NCBI GenBank assembly: GCA_023407175.1
Contig: JAEYMU010000037.1
Coordinates: forward strand, 1 to 10,926
Source of the DNA: Bacillota bacterium
GTDB taxonomy: Bacteria; Bacillota_A; Clostridia; Lachnospirales; Lachnospiraceae
DNA: 10,926 bases
Direction of reading: 5' to 3'
Of the stretch, positions 1-6,472 are shown piece by piece. The first letter of the stretch is position 1; each line of letters opens with the position of its first letter. The translations under genes were made by a program, and so were the position numbers. The notes beneath the pieces were generated by a model. That model ran no database searches. It was not told the origin of the DNA and was given only the letters and a program-made list of their open reading frames with translations.

Positions 1-33
1 CGATTCTCGAAATGATTTTTTTTCGAGAATATA
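1..33. repeat. Direct repeat copy 1, itself a hairpin
   Basis: This 33-base stretch recurs exactly at 92-124. Inside it ATTCTCGAAA (3-12) pairs perfectly with TTTCGAGAAT (21-30) around a T-rich 8-base loop. The T-run is in the loop rather than after the stem, so it is not a textbook terminator. The copy may extend left of the window. It could be a dispersed intergenic palindrome or part of a structured RNA. Confidence 0.85.
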
Positions 34-35
34 AG

Positions 36-64
36 TTATCAGAAGCGCTTTATGCTTCTGATAA
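36..64. repeat. Inverted repeat between the two direct repeats
   Basis: TTATCAGAAGC (36-46) pairs perfectly with GCTTCTGATAA (54-64), an 11-bp stem with a 7-base loop. It lies between the two direct-repeat hairpins, so 1-124 can fold as three successive stem-loops. No clear T-tract follows. It may be part of a composite intergenic element or an end-of-transcript structure of an upstream gene outside the window. Confidence 0.75.
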
Positions 65-91
65 AAGGCGTGCTTTTTGCGCCGTGCATCG

Positions 92-124
92 CGATTCTCG
101 AAATGATTTTTTTTCGAGAATATA
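92..124. repeat. Direct repeat copy 2, itself a hairpin
   Basis: This is identical to 1-33, including the eight-T run, and starts 91 bases downstream of it. The 10-bp stem is formed by 94-103 and 112-121. Perfect conservation of both the stem and the loop suggests recent duplication or selection on the whole element. Confidence 0.85.
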
Positions 125-238
125 GACATTTTAACGATTTTGAGTCAAATGGTGCTTAATAGAAGCGGATACATGGGGACATTGAAAGATTTAGGAGGAT
201 GCTGTAAATGACTTCTTGCTTTAATTCGAGATAAACGG

Positions 239-267
239 TTGAAAATGTAAAAACACTATAATATAAT
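239..267 (+). promoter_or_regulatory. Sigma-A-type promoter of the polysaccharide operon
   Basis: A -35 box TTGAAA (239-244) is followed by an exact 17-base spacer and a perfect -10 box TATAAT (262-267). Transcription would start near 274, giving a leader of about 140 nt before the first gene at 414. An overlapping TATAAT at 257-262 is spaced too closely to this -35 to be the main -10. Confidence 0.7.
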
Positions 268-273
268 TCATGT

Positions 274-413
274 ATTGGAAAAATAAGGAAGTCAAATGTC
301 CCTTATACGACAGGAAAGGGGAGTTACACCAACATCGAAAGCAATGATTATGAGATAATCTAATGATGCTGTCAAGGGACAGGGATTAAATACATAGAGT
401 CAGGAGCGAAGGA
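274..413 (+). promoter_or_regulatory. Structured 5' leader of the polysaccharide operon
   Basis: The predicted leader contains TGTCCCTT (297-304), exactly complementary to AAGGGACA (374-381), which would close a domain of about 85 nt. An alternative local hairpin, CTGTC-aagg-GACAG, uses the same right arm, so two exclusive folds are possible. A small GATTA/TAATC stem lies inside. It resembles no riboswitch class I can name. The ribosome site of the first gene (AGGAG at 402-406) sits about 20 nt after the closing stem, so folding could affect expression. The regulatory role is inference. Confidence 0.35.
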
Positions 414-1175
414 ATGGAGACAGCATATAGCAACAATGTTATTGAGATAAATATCAGGGAAGGGATGCTCTTACTGCTGAAAAAGCTTTGGATTTTACTC
501 CTGTGCGGCATAATAGGAGCAGGAGCCGCCGGAGTAGTCAGCAAGTATCTGATCCGGCCGGTATATACCTCAACAGCCAGAATGTATATCATTAACCGGC
601 AGGAAAATTCCAGCCTGACATTGGCAGATCTTCAATCAGGAGCACAGCTAACCAAGGATTATATGATACTTGTTAAGAGCCGTCCGGTTATGGATCAGGT
701 GATAAAGGAGCTTAAGCTTCCGGTAACTAGTGACGAATTAGACCAGAGGATTAAGGTCGAAACCCCGGAGGGTACAAGGATACTGGAGATAACAGTCACA
801 GACCGTGACCCGGCAACTGCCAAGAAAATAGCAGATATGATTGCCCTGGTATCGGTAGAACGCATGTCGGTAGTAATGGGAAGTGAAAAGGCCAATATCC
901 TGGAGGAAGGAAATCTTGCGAAGTATCCGTCCAGTCCCAATGTTTTCAGATATACCGTGCTAGGCGGGCTGGCAGCAGCAATCCTGGCCGGTTTTGTAAT
1001 TATCCTGCTTCATATAGCCAATGACAGCATACGAACTACGGAGGATATCGAAAAATACCTTGGAATTACAGTTCTTGGGATGCTTCCGATAGAAGAGAGG
1101 CTTCTTAAGGATTCACGAAAAAGTACTTCAAAAATAAGAGCCGGCAAGAAAAAGAGGAAGGCACTGCTGGCTTGA
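414..1175 (+). CDS. Wzz/YveK-type polysaccharide chain-length protein and kinase activator
   Basis: This 253-aa membrane protein resembles the Wzz/CapA/YveK family, which sets polymer length and activates a partner tyrosine kinase in capsule or EPS export. It has the expected plan: a cytoplasmic N-terminus, TM1 at about 25-46, an extracellular domain at about 50-175, a Pro-rich segment (YPSSPN, 171-176) and TM2 at about 181-201. A basic cytoplasmic tail (KKKRK, 245-249) ends the protein. The start is supported by AGGAG at 402-406, seven bases upstream. It is the first gene of a five-gene operon and directly precedes its expected kinase partner. Length fits the Firmicute two-component type, in which adaptor and kinase are separate proteins. 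Family call is firm; the polymer is unknown. Confidence 0.88.
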   Translation: METAYSNNVIEINIREGMLLLLKKLWILLLCGIIGAGAAGVVSKYLIRPVYTSTARMYIINRQENSSLTLADLQSGAQLTKDYMILVKSRPVMDQVIKELKLPVTSDELDQRIKVETPEGTRILEITVTDRDPATAKKIADMIALVSVERMSVVMGSEKANILEEGNLAKYPSSPNVFRYTVLGGLAAAILAGFVIILLHIANDSIRTTEDIEKYLGITVLGMLPIEERLLKDSRKSTSKIRAGKKKRKALLA

Positions 1176-1229
1176 TGGATTGTACTGTAAATAAATGCGC
1201 GGTATCAGCAGCGCAGGAACGAGGTGAAT

Positions 1230-1919
1230 ATGCAGATAACTCTGGAGAAAATTGAAAAGCTTGATTTTATGAGCAATGAAGCCTATAAGCAGATAAGAAC
1301 CAATATCCAATTTTGCGGAAGCAATGTAAATGTCATATGTGTAACAAGCAGTCTGCCCGGTGAGGGGAAATCAAGTGTTTCCTTCCATCTGGCAATATCC
1401 ATGGCAGAGAGCAGTAAAAGGGTAATCTTTATCGATGCGGATTTAAGAAGATCGGTTGTGATCGGCCGCTATAAGCCGGATCAGGCCGTGTCCGGCCTGT
1501 CACTTTATTTATCGGACAGGAACAGCCTGGAGGATATCATCTGTGAAACCAATATACCCAATCTGGATATGATATTTACCGGACCGATGCCTCCGAATCC
1601 GGCAGAATTACTGGAAGGTAAAAGCTTTCATGAGCTGCTGGAGAGCCTAAGGGAATCCTATGATTATGTTATAATAGATACTCCGCCCCTTGGCAGTGTC
1701 ATAGACAGTGCCATTGTCGCCAAGCTATGCGATGGGGTTGTATTGGTGATAGAAGCAGATGGGGTCAGCTATAAATTCATACAAAAGGTCAAAAAGCAGC
1801 TGGAGCAGGGAAATTGCAGAATACTTGGGGCCGTACTTAACAAAGTGAATATTAAGAAAAATGCATACCAGTATTATGGCAGGAAATATAAGCACTATAA
1901 CAGTGAATACACAAATTAA
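1230..1919 (+). CDS. CpsD/CapB-type bacterial tyrosine autokinase
   Basis: This is a cytoplasmic BY-kinase of 229 aa that would work with the upstream chain-length protein to control polysaccharide synthesis through cycles of Tyr autophosphorylation. Numbered from the ATG, it shows Walker A (SLPGEGKSS, 41-49), Walker A' (FIDADLR, 67-73) and Walker B (VIIDTPP, 147-153). A C-terminal tyrosine cluster at 213-227 (YQYYGRKYKHYNSEY) carries six Tyr, the usual autophosphorylation site. The N-terminal EAYKQIRTNI segment matches the family's oligomerisation region. I chose ATG 1230 because GAGGTGA (1221-1227) lies just upstream; an in-frame GTG at 1224 would add two residues. The expected counteracting phosphatase is not in the window. 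Confidence 0.9.
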   Translation: MQITLEKIEKLDFMSNEAYKQIRTNIQFCGSNVNVICVTSSLPGEGKSSVSFHLAISMAESSKRVIFIDADLRRSVVIGRYKPDQAVSGLSLYLSDRNSLEDIICETNIPNLDMIFTGPMPPNPAELLEGKSFHELLESLRESYDYVIIDTPPLGSVIDSAIVAKLCDGVVLVIEADGVSYKFIQKVKKQLEQGNCRILGAVLNKVNIKKNAYQYYGRKYKHYNSEYTN

Positions 1920-1998
1920 TTCAAAGGGGATACCGATCAGCAGGATAAAAACAGGAGCGGTTGAATTTGGCCAAGCTCTATAAAAGCGGGGGATTAAG

Positions 1999-2715
1999 TT
2001 GAACAAAAAACGCAGTAAGAAAACAAAAATATTAAAAAAGAAAACAATGCCGCAGGTTTTCATGATAGGGGTATTTGCCATATTGATAGCCTTTATACTA
2101 ATTGCAAAGGGGCTGGTACATAACAGTTACAAGGAGGTATCTGTTCTGGCATTGTCAGAGAATTACCAGATTACCACACAGAAGGGGCTAAGTGAAACCG
2201 AGCAGGGTATTCTCGCTCTGCTGAAGGATGTACTTAAGCCGGCAGATAGGGAAGGCAGAAAGGAAATGCAATCCTCTGTTTACTATAATACCCTGGAAGA
2301 TTTTTTTTGCAGCGAGAAGGTTGAAATAAGCACTGACCAGGCAGCTGCGATAAATGAAAAAATTATGAAGATAAATGCAATTCTTACAGAAGAGGGAAAG
2401 ACGGACTATACCCGGTTATCCATGGACGCAAGGAATGCCGTCCTTTATCTGCTGGAACAGGTTTATGAAGGCTGTGGGCTTAAGCTTTCGGATAATATGG
2501 AGGGAACGATAACAAAAATAACCGACTTAAGTGGAAATATACTGTACAGTCAAGCTTCCAGGGAGCAGCAGTTCGGCTTTCAATGGGATGTAATGGCTGT
2601 CATAATTGCATTTAATGTCCTTTTGTTTATCATCTGCCGTCTGATTGCAAGAAAAAATCAATTATTCAATAAGGAAGAGAGCTACGATGGATTTGATGAA
2701 GAAAAATTCGCCTGA
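1999..2715 (+). CDS. Unrecognised two-TM protein of the polysaccharide operon
   Basis: I do not recognise the family. The 238-aa product has a very basic N-terminus (nine Lys/Arg in the first fifteen residues), a TM segment at about 19-40, an extracytoplasmic region at about 41-195 and a second TM at about 197-217. A short acidic cytoplasmic tail follows. The topology copies that of the chain-length protein, so it may be an accessory subunit of the assembly or export complex; this is inference from position and topology. The start is TTG at 1999, preceded by a GGGGGA site (1988-1993). The alternative ATG 2047 has no ribosome site and would remove the basic leader. The end overlaps the next gene by 29 bases, which suggests translational coupling. 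Confidence 0.72.
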   Translation: MNKKRSKKTKILKKKTMPQVFMIGVFAILIAFILIAKGLVHNSYKEVSVLALSENYQITTQKGLSETEQGILALLKDVLKPADREGRKEMQSSVYYNTLEDFFCSEKVEISTDQAAAINEKIMKINAILTEEGKTDYTRLSMDARNAVLYLLEQVYEGCGLKLSDNMEGTITKITDLSGNILYSQASREQQFGFQWDVMAVIIAFNVLLFIICRLIARKNQLFNKEESYDGFDEEKFA

Positions 2716-4108
2716 TAAATACCTCCTGCTCGTAGATATTGGCTGTATTATAATTTCTTTTCTTCTGGCAGTCTGGATACGGTACGGGAGTGCAGGTTAC
2801 TTTTTATTAGATTTGGGGAGTTATGGAATGGCCTTTGTCATTATCATATCCCTGTACGTGGCGATTTATTATCTGTACGATACTTACAGCCGGTTCTTTA
2901 AAAGAGGCTTTCTGGATGAAATGGTTATGGTGATAAAGATAAATATCATACTGGCGGTAACCATTACAACCGTAATGTTTTTATTCCGGGAGGGGGCCTC
3001 TTATTCAAGACTGTTCTTTCTGTGCTTCTTTATATTAAATGTTCTGATTAACTATATAGCCAGGCAGTATTATAAGGTCCTGCTGCTTTCTGTATATAAA
3101 AACAGTGCCTCAAGTGCAAAGATTATGATTATAACAACTCTGGAGCAGGCAAAAAAGCTTCTTCGGCGGATACACAATGAAAACAGCTGGGAATATCAGA
3201 TTACCTATCTGACAATACTGGATGCCAATCTGATTGGAGAAAGGTTTGAAGGTGTTGAGGTTAAGGCTGATGCGGGGAGCATGTTTGAGACGGCCAAAAG
3301 GGAAGTACTTGACGGGGTATTCATACATATTCCAAGCGACAGTCCGGCTGATCCGAATATTGAAGAGATGATTAAGGAATTTCAGAACATGGGTGTGACG
3401 GTGGATTTAAGCATCAATACCTTTGGTCTTAACATACATGAAAAGGTAGTGCGGGAGATGGGCGGATACCATGTGGTTACCTTCAGCGCAAGGCTTTTTA
3501 ATGAAGGGCAGATGGTTTTAAAGCGTATGATCGATATCGTAGGAGGACTGGTTGGCTGTATTGTAACAATACTTCTGATGGCGTTTATTGCTCCGGCTAT
3601 TCTCATAGAATCCCCAGGCCCTGTTTTCTTCTCCCAGACCAGGATAGGAAAGAATGGAAGACGTTTTAAAATATATAAATTCCGGTCCATGTACTCGGAT
3701 GCGGAGAAACGGAAGCAGGAGCTGATGAATCAGAATGAGATGAACGGGTTCATGTTCAAGATAAAGGATGATCCCAGAGTGACAAAGGTGGGTAATTTCC
3801 TTCGTAAAACCAGCTTGGATGAATTTCCGCAATTTTTTAATGTATTAAAGGGGGACATGAGTCTGGTGGGAACCAGGCCTCCGACGGAAGCGGAGTTCAT
3901 CCAGTATGAAAGCAGGCACAAACGAAGGCTTGCCCTTAAGGCGGGTATCACCGGTCTATGGCAGGTTAGCGGCCGCAGCGATATTACGGATTTTGAGGAT
4001 GTTGTACGGCTGGATTTGGATTATATCGATCACTGGTCCTTTCTTATGGATATAAAAATTCTTTTAAAAACAATAGGCGTGGTATTGTTTCGCAGAGGAT
4101 CAAGATAA
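2687..4108 (+). CDS. Undecaprenyl-phosphate sugar-1-phosphate transferase (WbaP/CpsE type)
   Basis: This is a polyprenyl-phosphate glycosylphosphotransferase of about 473 aa. Enzymes of this family transfer a sugar-1-phosphate from a nucleotide sugar to undecaprenyl phosphate, the first step of capsule or EPS repeat-unit synthesis at the membrane. The N-terminal part has about four TM helices, followed by a soluble region at about 130-270. A membrane hairpin (VGGLVGCIVTILLMAFIAPA) leads into the C-terminal bacterial sugar transferase domain, with KFRSM (331-335), SLDEFPQF containing the catalytic-type Asp-Glu (378-379), GTRPP, and GLWQVSGRS. I chose ATG 2687, preceded by a purine-rich AAGGAAGAGAG. 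A TTG at 2645 would add 14 residues inside the upstream gene without a ribosome site. The sugar cannot be told from sequence. Confidence 0.9.
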   Translation: MDLMKKNSPDKYLLLVDIGCIIISFLLAVWIRYGSAGYFLLDLGSYGMAFVIIISLYVAIYYLYDTYSRFFKRGFLDEMVMVIKINIILAVTITTVMFLFREGASYSRLFFLCFFILNVLINYIARQYYKVLLLSVYKNSASSAKIMIITTLEQAKKLLRRIHNENSWEYQITYLTILDANLIGERFEGVEVKADAGSMFETAKREVLDGVFIHIPSDSPADPNIEEMIKEFQNMGVTVDLSINTFGLNIHEKVVREMGGYHVVTFSARLFNEGQMVLKRMIDIVGGLVGCIVTILLMAFIAPAILIESPGPVFFSQTRIGKNGRRFKIYKFRSMYSDAEKRKQELMNQNEMNGFMFKIKDDPRVTKVGNFLRKTSLDEFPQFFNVLKGDMSLVGTRPPTEAEFIQYESRHKRRLALKAGITGLWQVSGRSDITDFEDVVRLDLDYIDHWSFLMDIKILLKTIGVVLFRRGSR

Positions 4109-4165
4109 CAGGTAAGAATACCGGAGCACCGCGAAATTATTGAAGAAACGGAGAAAGAATATATT

Positions 4166-5278
4166 ATGAAGCGGGAGCGGACACCATCCCTTAAAAGAAA
4201 AATAATGATACCCCTACTGATATTTCTGGCCATTTTTATAATCCTGCTGCTTGGGGCATATCTGTCAATACATACCTATATCAACAGGATGCATCTGGTG
4301 TCGGCTTCCGGTTTTACCGGAGAGGAACAGCCTAAGGATGATGCCCGGACAGCCTCCGACGTACCGGAATATGAGGAGGCTGATTCACAGGTCCCAAATT
4401 CGCCAGAGGATGAAATTACATCCATGGAAGAGAAGATCAAGGCCAATCTTAAGGAGGGCAGCAGTCCTATTCTGTATGATAAGGATGTATTCAATGTACT
4501 GTTAATCGGCAGTGATACCAGGGAAAATGGGGGCAGGGGCCGCTCGGATGTAATGCTGCTGATTTCAATTAATAAGAAAAATAAGCAGATCATTGCCACC
4601 TCGTTCCTGAGGGATATTTACCTTAAGATACCGGGAAAGAACAATAACCGCCTGAATGCAGCCTATGCCTTTGGCGGGGCGGACTTATTAATGGAGACCC
4701 TGGAACAGAATTTTAAGATAAAGATTGACCACTATGCCTCCATTGATTTTTATTCCTTTATCGATATTGTGGATGCGGTGGGAGGGATAACCCTTACGGT
4801 AAGCAAGGAGGATATTCCTGTTATAAATGATTATCTTAAGGAAATTAATATTCTGACAGGGGATAAGGAGGGAACGGATTATCTGACCGAGGCCGGGACC
4901 TATCTGCTTGACGGAAAGCAGGCGCTGGCATATTCCAGAAACCGTTATGTCGGCAATGGGGATTTTGCGAGGACGCAAAGGCAGAGAAATGTGCTAGAAC
5001 AGATATTTCTTAAGGTAAAGGAGCTGAATTTGCTTCAGCTAAAGGAGCTTTTGGATACATTACTTCCCGAGATAACCACCAATTTAACGGAAGGCGAGAT
5101 ATTCTCCCTGTTATTAGCTCTCCCCTCCTATATAAATTATGAAAGGCTGCAATGGTCCGTTCCGACCGAAGATTCCTATCAGTCAATGCGCATTAACGGT
5201 ATGGCGGTACTTGGTATAGACTTTGATCAAAATATCAGGGAAATATATCAAAGAATCTACGGGATAGAAGCCGAGTAG
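4166..5278 (+). CDS. LCP family (LytR-CpsA-Psr) glycopolymer ligase
   Basis: This 370-aa membrane-anchored protein of the LCP family transfers finished glycopolymers from the undecaprenyl carrier to the cell wall. A cytoplasmic basic start and TM helix (about 13-35) are followed by an acidic, Pro/Glu-rich linker (about 50-95) and the LCP domain (about 108-290). Visible hallmarks are FNVLLIGSDTR (109-119), RSDVMLL (126-132), SFLRDIYLKIPG (146-157), RLNAAYAFGG (162-171), DAVGGI (203-208), LLDGKQALAYSRNR (247-260) and DFARTQRQRNVL (267-278). The Arg and Asp residues in these blocks are those that bind the pyrophosphate and metal in the family. GGAGAAAG at 4150-4157 supports the start. It is the last gene of the operon and would anchor the polymer initiated by the upstream transferase. 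Confidence 0.93.
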   Translation: MKRERTPSLKRKIMIPLLIFLAIFIILLLGAYLSIHTYINRMHLVSASGFTGEEQPKDDARTASDVPEYEEADSQVPNSPEDEITSMEEKIKANLKEGSSPILYDKDVFNVLLIGSDTRENGGRGRSDVMLLISINKKNKQIIATSFLRDIYLKIPGKNNNRLNAAYAFGGADLLMETLEQNFKIKIDHYASIDFYSFIDIVDAVGGITLTVSKEDIPVINDYLKEINILTGDKEGTDYLTEAGTYLLDGKQALAYSRNRYVGNGDFARTQRQRNVLEQIFLKVKELNLLQLKELLDTLLPEITTNLTEGEIFSLLLALPSYINYERLQWSVPTEDSYQSMRINGMAVLGIDFDQNIREIYQRIYGIEAE

Positions 5279-5309
5279 TCCATTCACCTTAAAGCTCATG
5301 CAGGTATAT

Positions 5310-5354
5310 GCGAAACGTCTAAGAATAAAAAGTATACAATATTAGACATTTGCG
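5310..5354 (+). promoter_or_regulatory. Imperfect inverted repeat after the LCP gene
   Basis: GAAACGTCTAA (about 5312-5322) and TTAGACATTT (5342-5351) can form a stem with one mismatch around an AT-rich loop of about 19 bases. No T-tract follows, so termination of the polysaccharide operon here is uncertain. Apart from this and the VOC gene's ribosome site, the 5279-5457 gap shows only AT-rich sequence with weak promoter-like hexamers. Confidence 0.3.
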
Positions 5355-5457
5355 TTATACTTATGAAGCAGCATTATTGGCACAAAATAAAGACCAATTA
5401 TTTGCTGGTACAGTATAGTATAAGATAAAATATAGTTTTATATCGGAGGTACTGTTT

Positions 5458-5841
5458 ATGTCAAAGCCTGTAATTAACTTTGCTTCAGTTACATTAGACT
5501 GTCCAAATCAAGAGGAATTGGCGGATTTCTATACTGCATTATTGGGATGGAACAAACAGCGGTTTGATGAAGAGTGGCTTGCTGTCATTTCTCCAGATAA
5601 ACATATATGCTTGCTGTTCCAGGAGATAGAAGACTTCATTCCGCCAGTCTGGCCAAATGAAAAAGGAAAACAGCAGCAAATGACTCATTTAGACTTTGCC
5701 TCAACGCCAAATGAAAAAGAGGCTGTGGTAAGTCATGCACTGGCTTGCGGTGCTACTTTGGCATCGGTACAATATTCCCAGGACTATACGGTTTTTATCG
5801 ATCCGGTGGGACACCCTTTTTGTATCAGCTTTTTTGGCTGA
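5458..5841 (+). CDS. VOC-superfamily (glyoxalase/bleomycin-resistance fold) protein
   Basis: This is a 127-aa soluble cytoplasmic protein with the paired beta-alpha-beta-beta-beta layout of the vicinal oxygen chelate fold. Module one runs over about 6-58 (FASVTLDCPNQEELADFY then GW) and module two over about 74-127 (MTHLDFAS, then VFIDPVGHPFCISF). His77 in the MTHLDF strand is a plausible metal or substrate ligand. The length is normal for single-chain VOC proteins. CGGAGGT lies about nine bases before ATG 5458. Substrate cannot be predicted: relatives include detoxifying enzymes, antibiotic-binding proteins and many uncharacterised members. Its own gap of about 180 bases separates it from the polysaccharide operon, so it is probably transcribed on its own. 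Confidence 0.82.
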   Translation: MSKPVINFASVTLDCPNQEELADFYTALLGWNKQRFDEEWLAVISPDKHICLLFQEIEDFIPPVWPNEKGKQQQMTHLDFASTPNEKEAVVSHALACGATLASVQYSQDYTVFIDPVGHPFCISFFG

Positions 5842-5874
5842 ATACACATTTTGTATCTACATATTTGCTTTGGT

Positions 5875-5904
5875 CTTGAAAAATCAGGAGGAACTATTTA
5901 TAAT
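5875..5904 (+). promoter_or_regulatory. Sigma-A-type promoter of ridA
   Basis: TTGAAA (5875-5880), an 18-base spacer and TATAAT (5899-5904) form a strong promoter match just downstream of the VOC gene stop. The predicted start near 5911 gives a leader of about 27 nt, so ridA can be expressed independently of the gene before it. Confidence 0.6.
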
Positions 5905-5937
5905 AAAGTGATAAAACTACAGACCGGAGGTATCATT

Positions 5938-6315
5938 ATGTTTAAAGTAATTCAAACCGATAAGGCACCGGCAGCGATTGGACCTTATTCCCAGGCGTTA
6001 ATTCATGGCAATCTGCTCTATGCTTCAGGACAAATCCCGATTAATCCGGCGAGCGGACAGATTGTGGAAGGAGACATTACTGTTCAGACAACACAGGTGA
6101 TGAAAAATATTGCAGCAATCCTGGAGGCGGCAGGAACAGGCTTTGAGAATGTGATCAAAACCACCTGCTTTTTAAAGAATATGGACGATTTTGCTGATTT
6201 TAATACAGTATATGCCCAGTACTTTACCGGTAAGCCGGCAAGATCCTGTGTGGCCGCACAAAAGCTGCCCAAGGATGTTCTCTGCGAAGTGGAAATAATC
6301 GCAATTGTTGAATAA
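5938..6315 (+). CDS. ridA: RidA family reactive enamine/imine deaminase
   Basis: This 125-aa cytoplasmic protein belongs to the RidA/YjgF/UK114 family. Members hydrolyse reactive 2-aminoacrylate and related imines released by PLP enzymes, protecting those enzymes. Family signatures are present in order: GPYSQA (15-20, with Tyr17), ASGQIP (29-34) and ARSCVAA (101-107), where Arg102 is the carboxylate-binding arginine. CEVEIIAI (116-123) closes the sequence and carries the conserved acidic residue. The length is typical and trimer formation is expected. ACCGGAGGT lies seven to eight bases upstream of ATG 5938. The frame is open back to 5851, but an earlier start would override that ribosome site and add a non-homologous leader. 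Confidence 0.95.
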   Translation: MFKVIQTDKAPAAIGPYSQALIHGNLLYASGQIPINPASGQIVEGDITVQTTQVMKNIAAILEAAGTGFENVIKTTCFLKNMDDFADFNTVYAQYFTGKPARSCVAAQKLPKDVLCEVEIIAIVE

Positions 6316-6339
6316 TGGAATAAAATGGGATGCTTGTTA

Positions 6340-6368
6340 TTGACATAAGGTATGATGTAATATATAGT
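6340..6368 (+). promoter_or_regulatory. Strong sigma-A-type promoter upstream of the chemotaxis gene
   Basis: A consensus -35 TTGACA (6340-6345), a 17-base spacer and TATAGT (6363-6368) make this the best promoter match in the window. The predicted start, about 6375, coincides with the base of the terminator-like hairpin at 6376-6411, so the transcript would open directly into that hairpin. Confidence 0.65.
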
Positions 6369-6375
6369 AATAAAG

Positions 6376-6411
6376 AAAAGCAGCGAGGCTTAAATCCCCG
6401 CTGCTTTTTTG
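6376..6411 (+). terminator. Intrinsic terminator after ridA
   Basis: AAAAGCAGCG (6376-6385) pairs with CGCTGCTTTT (6399-6408) and is followed by more T residues (to 6410). Loop bases AGG and CCC can extend the stem. This is a classic Rho-independent terminator about 60 bases after the ridA stop, but it also sits at the 5' end of the transcript predicted from the promoter at 6340-6368. Confidence 0.85.
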
Positions 6412-6472
6412 TTTGGGACAGGAAAAAATTGGGTTATCCTGTTCTAATTTACGAAAGCATTGGGGGATTGGT

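Noticed and set aside
1..124. CRISPR array suggested by regularly placed repeats
   Set aside because: There are only two copies, each a long palindrome, and the single intervening segment is itself a hairpin, unlike a unique spacer.
2645..2686. Earlier TTG start of the sugar transferase
   Set aside because: It lies within the upstream gene with no ribosome site, whereas ATG 2687 has a purine-rich site and begins close to the first TM helix.
5851..5937. N-terminal extension of RidA
   Set aside because: The extension does not match the family, and GGAGG is correctly placed for ATG 5938; the proposed promoter also lies inside the extension.
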